The notes under the pieces were generated by a model. It searched no databases. It saw nothing but the letters and a program-made list of their open reading frames with translations, and was not told the origin of the DNA. This document shows, one piece after another, positions 56,284-64,000 of a DNA stretch of 64,000 nt; positions within the stretch are counted from its first letter, which is position 1; each line of letters opens with the position of its first letter. This DNA comes from Microvirga sp. (lineage in GTDB: Bacteria; Pseudomonadota; Alphaproteobacteria; Rhizobiales; Beijerinckiaceae): positions 87,775 to 151,774 of the forward strand of contig JAPSLB010000001.1 of the NCBI GenBank assembly GCA_031181145.1, given 5' to 3'. A program made the position numbers and the translations under genes.

Positions 56284-56308
56284 GTGAAGACGCCTCCAAG
56301 GCAAAGCA

Positions 56309-56334
56309 CAATTATTTTAAGCATAAAATAATTG
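56309..56334. promoter_or_regulatory. Perfect AT-rich palindrome before the monooxygenase gene, candidate MarR operator
   Basis: CAATTATTTTA and TAAAATAATTG form a perfect 11-4-11 inverted repeat, centred about 38 bases before the monooxygenase start. Its core ATTTTAAGCATAAAAT (56314-56329) matches a second site at 58350-58365 in 14 of 16 positions. The local regulator is MarR. Confidence 0.7.
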
Positions 56335-56473
56335 CAAATCAATCTCCGGCTCGGGTCAAGCGCGATCGAGGTTGTCGTTTTTGCGCCTGCTCCGCTGTTT
56401 CGCATCCGTGATGCGACGCTAAAGTCCTGCTCGTGATCCGTGTGCCGGGGCGCCGCATCGTCACCAAGGGGCG

Positions 56474-56495
56474 CTCCGACATTCGGAGGGGCGCC
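56474..56495 (-). terminator. Hairpin downstream of the CoA ligase gene
   Basis: CTCCGA-CAT-TCGGAG forms a 6-bp stem, extended outward by GGCG/CGCC with a small bulge. It lies about 23-45 bases after the ligase stop on the minus strand. Confidence 0.4.
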
Positions 56496-56517
56496 TCCTC
56501 TCCTCGACGCGACACTC

Positions 56518-58161
56518 TCAGGAGATCATGGCCTCCTGGGATTGCTGCGCAGTCATCTGGCGCAGCTGGAACCGCTGCAGCTTGCCGGTCTGGGTCCGCG
56601 GAAGAGCGTCGACGTACTCGATGATGCGCGGATATTTATAAGGCGCGATCTCCGCCTTCACATGATCCTGCAGCGCCTTCGTCAGATCGGCGCTGGGACT
56701 GACGCCGGAACGCAGGACCACATAGGCCTTCACGACGGTTCCCCGCCCGTCGTCGGGAGCGCCCACCACGCCGCATTCGGCGACCGCCGGGTGCGTGAGG
56801 AGCGCCGCCTCGACCTCGGGCCCCGCGATGTTGTAGCCGGCCGAGATGATCATGTCGTCGGAGCGCGCCTGGTACCAGAAGTATCCATCCTCATCCATGA
56901 GGTAGGTGTCGCCGGTGACGTTCCAGCCATCCTGCACGTATTTGCGCTGCCGCTCGTCGGCGAGATAGCGGCACCCGGTCGGGCCGCGCACGGCGAGGCG
57001 GCCGATGCTCCCGGGTGGAAGAGTGCGGCCCTCGTCGTCGATGACCTTCGCCTCATATCCGGGAACGGGCTTGCCGGTCGAGCCGGGGCGGATCTCCTCC
57101 TCCGCGGCGGCGATGAAGATGTGAAGCATCTCCGTCGCGCCGATCCCGTCCATCAGCTTGATGCCGGTTGCTCCTCTCCAGGCCTCGAAGGTGTCTTTCG
57201 GCAGGGGCTCCCCCGCGGAAACGCATTTCCGCAGCGAGGAGAGATCGTGGCCTCCCAGCTTGGCCAGCATGGCGCGATACGCGGTCGGCGCCGTGAAGCA
57301 GATCGTCGCCTTGTGCTGCCCGATGGCCGGAAGAAGATCGTCGGGGCCCGCCTTTTCCAGCAGCACCGTTGAGGCGCCCACTCTCAAGGGGAACAGGACC
57401 AGCCCGCCGAGTCCGAAGGTGAAGGCCAGGGGCGGCGAGCCGATGAAGCGGTCGGCCGGCTCGGGTCGCAGCACGTTGCGGGAGTAAGCATCGCAGATCG
57501 CCAGCATGTCGCGATGGAAATGCATGGTGCCCTTCGGCTCGCCGGTCGTTCCGGAGGTGAAGGCGATGAGGCACACATCATCCGCCGCCGTGTCGACCGC
57601 GTCGAACTCGGGCGAGGCTTCGGCCATCAGCGCCTCGAGACCGTCGGCGGCTCCCGAGCCCCAATATGCCAGGTGCCGCAGATCCGGCGCCAGGGTCCTC
57701 GCACGCTCCATCTCCTCCGCGAGGCGGTGGTCGCACAGCGCAATGCCGATCCTGGCCTTGTTCAACGGATAGGCGATCTCCTTGGCGCGCAGCAGCGGCA
57801 TGGTGGCGACGACCACGCCGCCCGCCTTCAGCACGGCCAGATGGGCCGCAACCATCATCGGGTTGTTGGCGGAACGGAGCAGAACGCGATTGCCCGGCAC
57901 GAGGCCGAACCGCCGCACGAGCACGTTGCAGATCCGATTCACCCGCTCCTGGAGCCCGCGATAGGTGAGCGTCTCGGCGGGGCTGATGAGGCAGGGCTCG
58001 TCGCCCCTGCCCTCATCGACCCAACGGTCGAGAAAGGCCACGGCGCAGTTGAGCCGCTCCGGATACTGAAGCTCGGGACGGGTGAACTGGAAGCTCGGCC
58101 ACTGGTCCGGTGGCGGAAGGTTGTCCCGTGTGAAGGTATCGACATGTGCCGTGTACGCCAT
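56518..58161 (-). CDS. abmG: 2-Aminobenzoate--CoA ligase (benzoate-CoA ligase family)
   Basis: A 547-residue AMP-forming acyl-CoA synthetase. Motifs are LIAFTSGTTGEPKGTMHFHRD (phosphate loop), GATEMLHIF (adenine site), QDGWNVTGDTYLMDEDGYFWYQARSDDMIISAGYNIAGPEVEAALL (hinge region) and the catalytic Lys in PRTQTGKLQRFQLR. It resembles benzoate/aminobenzoate ligases and should activate 2-aminobenzoate to its CoA ester. It is upstream of the monooxygenase operon on the same strand, separated by the MarR-like palindrome, and is divergent from the LIV transporter. Confidence 0.88.
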   Translation of the reverse strand: MAYTAHVDTFTRDNLPPPDQWPSFQFTRPELQYPERLNCAVAFLDRWVDEGRGDEPCLISPAETLTYRGLQERVNRICNVLVRRFGLVPGNRVLLRSANNPMMVAAHLAVLKAGGVVVATMPLLRAKEIAYPLNKARIGIALCDHRLAEEMERARTLAPDLRHLAYWGSGAADGLEALMAEASPEFDAVDTAADDVCLIAFTSGTTGEPKGTMHFHRDMLAICDAYSRNVLRPEPADRFIGSPPLAFTFGLGGLVLFPLRVGASTVLLEKAGPDDLLPAIGQHKATICFTAPTAYRAMLAKLGGHDLSSLRKCVSAGEPLPKDTFEAWRGATGIKLMDGIGATEMLHIFIAAAEEEIRPGSTGKPVPGYEAKVIDDEGRTLPPGSIGRLAVRGPTGCRYLADERQRKYVQDGWNVTGDTYLMDEDGYFWYQARSDDMIISAGYNIAGPEVEAALLTHPAVAECGVVGAPDDGRGTVVKAYVVLRSGVSPSADLTKALQDHVKAEIAPYKYPRIIEYVDALPRTQTGKLQRFQLRQMTAQQSQEAMIS

Positions 58162-58541
58162 CGCTCCGTTTCCTCTGGTTTCGCCCGACCGACGATGCGC
58201 CGCGAGGAGCGACGGGGCTAGGATCGACCTCTTTCAGGACAATGCGTAGCTTCACGATCGCCAGAGCCTCAGCCGGGGGTCATCGATCAAGCCCCTCCTG
58301 CCACCTGTTTGTCCGCAGAAAAACTCTGCGTGGCTTTATCCCGAATTTATTTAAAGCCTAAAATATTCCTTGGCAATCCCGGAGATCGAATCTAACATTC
58401 GTCCATTGTCGAAAACGGAGTATTCGGCAGGATCGTTTTGCGGCAGTATAGCGCCGACCTTCCGTCGAGGCGTCTCACGTCCCGCCGGGAACAATGATGC
58501 AGCACGGCAAACGTGCGCAGGGAACAGCGACTCGGGAGACC
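58162..58541. other. Divergent promoter region between the CoA ligase and LIV transporter genes
   Basis: About 380 bases with no supported gene. It contains the second AT-rich palindrome (58350-58365) and should carry both promoters. Confidence 0.5.
58350..58365. promoter_or_regulatory. Second candidate MarR operator between the ligase and livK
   Basis: ATTTAAAGCCTAAAAT matches 14 of 16 bases of the core of the palindrome at 56314-56329, in the same orientation. It lies in the only intergenic region serving the ligase and the transporter operon, so a shared repressor is likely. Confidence 0.65.
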
Positions 58542-59720
58542 ATGATGAACGTGACGATCAAGACCCTTGGCTTGGCAGCGGCCATGACGCTGGCCGCGGC
58601 TCCTGCCATGGCGCAGGAGAAGCTGAAGATCGGCCTGCTCCTGACCCTCTCCGGCCCCTCGGCCATTCTCGGCCAGCACGCGCGGGACGGTTTCCAGCTC
58701 GCCATGAAGGATCTCGGCGGCAAGCTGGGCGGGCGTGACGTCGAGGTGATCGTCGTCGACGACGAGCTGAAACCCGATGTGGCGGTCACGAAGGTCAAGG
58801 GTCTTCTGGAACGCGACAAGGTGGATTTCGTCGTCGGCCCGATCTTCTCGAACGTGGCGGTTGCCACCCATAAGCCGATCGTCGATTCCAAGACGTTCTA
58901 CATCAGCGTGAATGCCGGCCCCTCCAACCTCGCCGGCAAGAGCTGCAATCCTTACTTCTTCGCCACCTCCTACCAGAACGATCAGAACCATGAGGTTCTC
59001 GGCAAGGTGGCCCAGGACCGCGGCTACAAGAAAGTGTATCTGCTCGCTCCGAACTACCAGGCCGGCAAGGATGCGCTCGCGGGCTTCAAGCGCCACTACA
59101 AGGGCGAAGTCGTCGAGGAATCCTATGTCCCTCTCAATACCCTGGACTTCCAGTCGGAGCTTGCAAAGATCGCCTCCATGCAGCCCGATGCGATCTTCAC
59201 CTTCATGCCGGGCGGCATGGGCGTGAATCTGGTCAAGCAGTATCGCGCCGCAGGCCTTGCCGATCGCATCCCGTTCCTGTCCGCCTTCACGGTCGACGAG
59301 ACGAACCTGCCCGCGCAGCAGGACGCCGCCATCGGCATGCTCAGCGGCTCGAACTGGGCTCCCAACCTGGACACCCCGGAGAACAAGAAGTTCGTCGCGG
59401 CCTATGAGGCGGCCTACAACACTGTGCCGGCCTCCTACGCCATGCACGCCTATGATGCCGCTCTCCTCATCGACAGCGCTCTCAAGGCGACGGGCGGCAA
59501 GACCGATGACAAGGACGCCCTGCGCGCCGCCATCCAGAAGGCGGACTTCAAATCCCTGCGCGGAGACTTCAAGTTCGGAGCGAACGGCTTTCCGATCCAG
59601 GACTTCTACCTCGTGAAGGCCGCCAAGCGGTCGGACGGCAAGCTCGAGACGGAAGTGGTGGAAAAGGTGTTCGACGACTATACCGACGCCTATGCCAAGG
59701 AATGCGCAGCCACGAACTGA
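58542..59720 (+). CDS. livK: ABC transporter substrate-binding protein of the aminobenzoate cluster (LivK-like)
   Basis: A 392-residue periplasmic protein from the ATG at 58542 or 58545, with GGGAG upstream. The Sec signal is IKTLGLAAAMTLAAAPAMA-QE and the mature part begins KLKIGLLLTLSGPSAILGQHARDGFQLAMKDLGGKLGG. The LIV/aromatic (HAAT) type and location suggest it binds 2-aminobenzoate or a related aromatic acid. A real terminator-like hairpin follows it. Confidence 0.9.
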   Translation: MMNVTIKTLGLAAAMTLAAAPAMAQEKLKIGLLLTLSGPSAILGQHARDGFQLAMKDLGGKLGGRDVEVIVVDDELKPDVAVTKVKGLLERDKVDFVVGPIFSNVAVATHKPIVDSKTFYISVNAGPSNLAGKSCNPYFFATSYQNDQNHEVLGKVAQDRGYKKVYLLAPNYQAGKDALAGFKRHYKGEVVEESYVPLNTLDFQSELAKIASMQPDAIFTFMPGGMGVNLVKQYRAAGLADRIPFLSAFTVDETNLPAQQDAAIGMLSGSNWAPNLDTPENKKFVAAYEAAYNTVPASYAMHAYDAALLIDSALKATGGKTDDKDALRAAIQKADFKSLRGDFKFGANGFPIQDFYLVKAAKRSDGKLETEVVEKVFDDYTDAYAKECAATN

Positions 59721-59733
59721 GGCGCGAATGGAT

Positions 59734-59772
59734 GGCCTGTCTGCTCCGGGTTCGACCTCAAGCAGACAGGCC
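59734..59772 (+). terminator. Terminator-like hairpin between livK and livH
   Basis: GGCCTGTCTGCT and AGCAGACAGGCC form a perfect 12-bp stem with a 15-base loop, followed by TTTCCTTTTCG. It lies 13 bases after livK within an operon, so partial termination giving extra binding protein is likely. Confidence 0.65.
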
Positions 59773-59861
59773 TTTCCTTTTCGCTTCGTGATCGTTTTTC
59801 CCTTCCGTGAGTGTCCAGGCGGGCGCTCGACCGATTCAGGCCTGCTGCCAGCGATGCGCGT

Positions 59862-60782
59862 ATGACTGCAACATTCTTTGCCATTCAGGCTCTGAACGGC
59901 CTTCAGTTTGGACTCATCCTCTTTCTGATCGCCGCCGGATTGACCCTCGTGTTCGGGGTGATGGACTTCATCAACCTGGCTCACGGCGTTCAGTACATGG
60001 TCGGAGCCTATCTGGTCGCCGCCTTCAGCGCGTGGACGGGCAGCTTCGGCTGGGGGCTTCTCCTCGCGCTTCCCACCGCCCTCGCTTTCGGCCTTCTGCT
60101 CGAAGTCCTCATCTTCCGTCACCTCTACGACCGGGACCACCTCGACCAGGTTCTCGCGACGTTCGGCGTCATCCTGTTCCTGAATCAGGGCGTGAAATTC
60201 GTCTGGGGCGCGGCTCCGCTCAGTGTGCCCGTGCCGGAGATTCTGTCCGGGTCGGTGGAGATCATGGACGGTCTCCTCTATCCGGTCTACCGCATCGCCA
60301 TCATCGCGGCGGGCCTGCTCGTCGCGGCGCTCCTCTACGTCGTCGTCAGCCATACGCGTGTCGGAATGCTGGTGCGGGCAGGCGCCACGAATGCACCGAT
60401 GGTATCGGCTCTCGGCGTCAACATCCGGCGGCTTTTCATGATCGTTTTCGGCTTCGGGGCGATGCTCGCGGGCTTCGCCGGAGCCATGGTTGCGCCGATC
60501 CTCTCCGTGCAGCCCGGCATGGGCGACAACATCCTGATCCTCGCCTTCGTGGTGATCGTGATCGGCGGCATCGGCTCGATCCGCGGGGCTTTCCTGGCAG
60601 CGCTCCTGATCGGTCTCGTCGATACGCTTGGGCGCTCGTTCGCCCCCAACCTCCTCCGCCTCGTCCTCGATCCTTCGGCCGCGAGCCAGACCGGGCGGGC
60701 GATTGCGCCGATGCTGATCTACATCTTCATGGCCGCCGTACTGTTCTTCCGCCCCTCCGGCCTGTTTCCGGTGAAGCGATAA
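59862..60782 (+). CDS. livH: ABC transporter permease LivH-like
   Basis: A 306-residue membrane protein from the ATG at 59862 (MTATFFAIQALNGLQFGLILFLIAAGLTLVFGVMDFINLAHGVQYMVGAYL). The coupling loop is RVGMLVRAGATNAPMVSALGVNIRR. Membrane partner of LivM. An upstream in-frame ATG at 59811 would add 17 residues without membrane character. Confidence 0.92.
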   Translation: MTATFFAIQALNGLQFGLILFLIAAGLTLVFGVMDFINLAHGVQYMVGAYLVAAFSAWTGSFGWGLLLALPTALAFGLLLEVLIFRHLYDRDHLDQVLATFGVILFLNQGVKFVWGAAPLSVPVPEILSGSVEIMDGLLYPVYRIAIIAAGLLVAALLYVVVSHTRVGMLVRAGATNAPMVSALGVNIRRLFMIVFGFGAMLAGFAGAMVAPILSVQPGMGDNILILAFVVIVIGGIGSIRGAFLAALLIGLVDTLGRSFAPNLLRLVLDPSAASQTGRAIAPMLIYIFMAAVLFFRPSGLFPVKR

Positions 60783-60792
60783 AGGCGTAGCG

Positions 60793-61824
60793 ATGACAGA
60801 ACTGACTCACATGCGGCCCGCTTCCATGTCATCCGCCGCCGCGCGGTTCGACCTCGTTCCCTTTGCGATCTTCGCGGCGTTTGCGGCGGCGCCTTTCCTG
60901 GCGTCGGCGTCGGGCGCGGAGGGCTATGTGCTGTCGCTCCTCACCCGTGTGATGATCTTCGGCATTGCCGCGATGTCGCTCGATCTCATTCTCGGCTACG
61001 GCGCACTCGTGAGCTTCGGCCATGCGGCTTTCTTCGGCATCGGGGCTTATGCGGTAGGGATCCTGGCAAGCCATGGCATCGAGGATGCTCTCGTTCAGGT
61101 TCCCGTGGCTCTCGCCGCATCGGCATTCTTCGCCGCGGTGACGGGTGCGATCTCGCTGAGGACGAAGGGCGTGTACTTCATCATGATCACCCTCGCCTTC
61201 GCGCAGATGCTCTACTTTCTGGCCTCGTCGCTGGCCGCCTATGGCGGCGATGACGGCCTGACGCTTCCCGCCCGGAGCCTCGTGGCCGGCTCAGGCCTTC
61301 TGGAAAGCGATTATGCGCTCTATGGCACGACCCTCGCGTGCCTGCTGGGCGCCTACATCCTGTTGAGGGCGGTCGTGGCCTCCCGCTTCGGACGCGTCCT
61401 GCGGGGCACGAAGGAGAACATCACCCGCATGGAAGCCATCGGCTTCCAGCCCTTCTCCTTTCAGCTCGCAGCGTATGTGATCAGCGGCATGATTGCGGGC
61501 CTGGCCGGATGTCTCCTGGCCAATCAGGCGGAATTCGTCAGCCCGGCCTTCATGACGTGGCAGCGCTCCGGCGAGCTGATCTTCATGGTCGTGCTCGGCG
61601 GGCTCGGCTCGCTCCACGGTGCGATCGTGGGCGCCGCCGCCTTTCTCCTGCTGGAGGAGTTCCTGCCGGAAATCCTCCATGCGGCGAGCTTCTTCCTGAG
61701 CGACGATCTCCGCTGGCGGCTCACGGAGAACTGGCAGATGGTCTTCGGCCCCATTCTCATCCTGATCGTGCTGTTCGCCCGCGGCGGCATCATGGGTCTC
61801 CTGCGGCGAGGTCACCATGGCTGA
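60793..61824 (+). CDS. livM: ABC transporter permease LivM-like
   Basis: A 343-residue membrane protein. The LivM motif DLILGYGALVSFGHAAFFGIGAYAVG is near residues 60-85, and GRVLRGTKENITRMEAIGFQPFSFQLAAYV is the coupling loop. Its last codons overlap the livG start by 8 bases. Confidence 0.92.
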   Translation: MTELTHMRPASMSSAAARFDLVPFAIFAAFAAAPFLASASGAEGYVLSLLTRVMIFGIAAMSLDLILGYGALVSFGHAAFFGIGAYAVGILASHGIEDALVQVPVALAASAFFAAVTGAISLRTKGVYFIMITLAFAQMLYFLASSLAAYGGDDGLTLPARSLVAGSGLLESDYALYGTTLACLLGAYILLRAVVASRFGRVLRGTKENITRMEAIGFQPFSFQLAAYVISGMIAGLAGCLLANQAEFVSPAFMTWQRSGELIFMVVLGGLGSLHGAIVGAAAFLLLEEFLPEILHAASFFLSDDLRWRLTENWQMVFGPILILIVLFARGGIMGLLRRGHHG

Positions 61825-62571
61825 ACCTCTCCTCGAACTGCGCGGCCTCCGAAAGACCTATGGGGCTATCGTCGTCACCGACGATGTGAACCTCTCCGTC
61901 CGCTCCGGCGAACTGCACGCCATCATCGGCCCGAACGGTGCGGGCAAGACGACGCTCATTCACCAGATCTCGGGCTCGCTGAACTCCGATGCCGGACAGG
62001 TCCTGTTCGATGGCGAGGACGTCACCCAGCTGCCCATGCACCGGCGCGTCCTGCGGGGGCTCGCCCGCTCGTTCCAGATCACGTGCATCCTCCCGGCCTT
62101 CTCCGCCCTTGAGAACGTGGCGCTCGCCGTTCAGGCGCGCTCCGGATCGAGCTTCCGCTTCTTCGGCGACGCGGCTCGGGAGAGAGCCCTGAACGAAGCG
62201 GCCATGGAATATCTGAGCATGGTCGGGCTCGCCCCCCGCGCCCGGGTTGCCGGGGGCCTTCTGTCCCATGGTGAAAAGCGGCAGCTCGAGCTCGCCATCG
62301 GGCTCGCCACGCAACCGAAGCTGCTCCTGCTCGACGAGCCGCTGGCCGGTACCGGCCATGAGGAATCCTTACGCGTGGTCGAAACCCTGCAGAAGCTCAA
62401 GGGCCGCATCACCATCATGCTGATCGAGCACGACATGGACGCGGTTTTCTCCCTCGCCGACCGCATCAGCGTTCTCGTCTACGGGCGCGTGATCTCCACC
62501 GATACGCCTGAGCGCATCAGGGCCAACGAGGAGGTTCGGGCCGCCTATCTGGGCGAAGAGGAGGTCGTGTA

Positions 62572-62572
<1 letters not shown>
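61817..62572 (+). CDS. livG: ABC transporter ATPase LivG-like
   Basis: A 251-residue ATPase with Walker A GPNGAGKTT, signature LSHGEKRQLELAIGLA, Walker B LLLLDEPLAGTGHEE and H-loop LIEHDMD. The final stop overlaps the GTG start of livF by one base. Confidence 0.92.
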
Positions 62573-63270
<698 letters not shown>

Positions 63271-63333
63271 AACAGGGATATGCGAGAGGCCGCCGCTTCG
63301 CCGGACAACGCCCGATTCCTGAATGGAGGGCCG

Positions 63334-64000
63334 ATGCTCTATCGTGGAATGGACAAGATCGCGCTGGATGCGGCCTACGACAATCCGCGTGCGGTCGGGC
63401 TGTCCAGGCTGCAGGAGATGATGGCTCGCTGGACGGCCCGCAGCCGGGATGTCGCGTCCTCCGGCCGCCTCACGGAAATCCGTTATGGCGAGGGAGAGCG
63501 GAACCTGATCGATATTTTCGAGGCGTCCCGCGATTCAGGCTTTCAAGGCCGGGCGACGATCGCCTTCATCCATGGCGGCTATTGGAGGAGCCAGGACAAG
63601 GAAACCTATCGCTTTCTCGCGAAGGGGGCGCTGGAACGCGGATTGAACTTCGCGAATATCGAATACACCCTGGCCCCGCAGCAGACCCTCGGCGGGATCG
63701 TCCAGGAGATCAGGGAAGCGATCGGCTGCCTGAACAGGCACCTCGCCCGGATCGTTCCCGACCATGCGATCCTCCACATCTCCGGCCACTCGGCCGGGGG
63801 GCATCTCGTCGCGATGAATCTCAACGAGAGGGGGGTCGCCAGCGGCACCTCCATCAGCGGAATCTTCGATCTGGAGCCGATCCGCCTGACCTATCTCAAC
63901 GAGGCGCTGAGGCTGACGCACGAAGACGTGGCCCTGTACAGTCCGCAGCGCCTGATCCCTGAATCGGCCCCTCCCCTCATCGTCGCCTATGGAGCGGAGG
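63334..64000 (+). CDS. Alpha/beta hydrolase of the arylformamidase (kynurenine formamidase) type, truncated by the window edge
   Basis: The frame is open from the ATG at 63334 (GGAGGG upstream) to the window end, 222 complete codons. The oxyanion motif is HGGYWRSQDKETYRF, the nucleophile elbow GHSAGGHL, and the block SGIFDLEPIRLTYLNEALRL is highly characteristic of kynurenine formamidase-type hydrolases. These cleave N-formyl groups from aryl amines such as N-formylkynurenine or N-formylanthranilate. The gene follows livF by 63 bases in the same direction, so it likely feeds the aminobenzoate pathway. Confidence 0.78.
   Translation, partial: MLYRGMDKIALDAAYDNPRAVGLSRLQEMMARWTARSRDVASSGRLTEIRYGEGERNLIDIFEASRDSGFQGRATIAFIHGGYWRSQDKETYRFLAKGALERGLNFANIEYTLAPQQTLGGIVQEIREAIGCLNRHLARIVPDHAILHISGHSAGGHLVAMNLNERGVASGTSISGIFDLEPIRLTYLNEALRLTHEDVALYSPQRLIPESAPPLIVAYGAE

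Noticed and set aside
58392..60353. 653-codon minus-strand open frame opposite livK/livH
   Set aside because: It spans two real genes and their hairpin on the other strand, so it cannot be a conserved gene; no domain is seen.

Overview
This window is high-GC DNA that looks like a free-living or plant/soil-associated alphaproteobacterium of the Rhizobiales (Hyphomicrobiales), possibly near Microvirga/Methylobacteriaceae. That placement is inferred from a MucR/Ros regulator, an RHH_4-type ribbon-helix-helix protein, many solute-binding-protein transporters, and an intergenic palindromic repeat family built on GAAAACCGG..CCACTTTTC that resembles repeats of Rhizobiales genomes. No rRNA, tRNA, CRISPR array, prophage or insertion sequence was found. 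It reads as chromosomal catabolic 'uptake plus degradation' territory.

Layout. 1-3065 (minus): the first genes of an alternative complex III operon (actA, and actB cut by the window edge). 3450-6466 (plus): an RHH protein, a glyoxalase and a two-subunit Tat-exported GMC dehydrogenase. 6814-13066: amino-acid genes, namely an AGCS symporter, an omega-amino acid aminotransferase, an XRE-cupin regulator, D-amino acid dehydrogenase and an Lrp-type regulator. 13182-21540 (minus): one operon livK-livH-livM-livG-livF, an M20 amidohydrolase, an MlrC-like M81 hydrolase and a GntR regulator, tightly packed with ATGA overlaps. 21541-25752: small and regulatory genes (membrane peptide, mucR, LuxR-type regulator) and an orphan terminator. 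26428-29394 (plus): a TRAP transporter.

29500-41240 is a divergent cluster. On the minus strand are a ROK repressor, a 798-residue PIG-L deacetylase, an EamA exporter and RidA. On the plus strand are a sugar-type ABC transporter, an argininosuccinate-lyase-like enzyme inserted between permease and ATPase genes, and a PfkB kinase. This is the best candidate for an undescribed catabolic system. 41316-47564: an IclR regulator divergent from a self-sufficient CYP116B-type P450 (P450-reductase-ferredoxin fusion) followed by a TRAP transporter.

47696-64000: an aerobic 2-aminobenzoate (anthranilate) CoA pathway. The minus strand has aminobenzoyl-CoA monooxygenase/reductase, SDR, MarR, enoyl-CoA hydratase, acyl-CoA dehydrogenase, RidA, a second hydratase and 3-hydroxyacyl-CoA dehydrogenase, plus the CoA ligase. 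The plus strand has a complete LIV-type ABC transporter and an arylformamidase-like hydrolase cut by the right edge. Two nearly identical AT-rich palindromes, in front of the monooxygenase operon and between the ligase and the transporter, are probable MarR operators.

Recurring themes are a separate solute-binding-protein gene followed by a hairpin (attenuator or mRNA-stabilising element) in four transporter operons, and at least three copies of one palindromic intergenic repeat, two of them placed exactly at the 3' end of genes.
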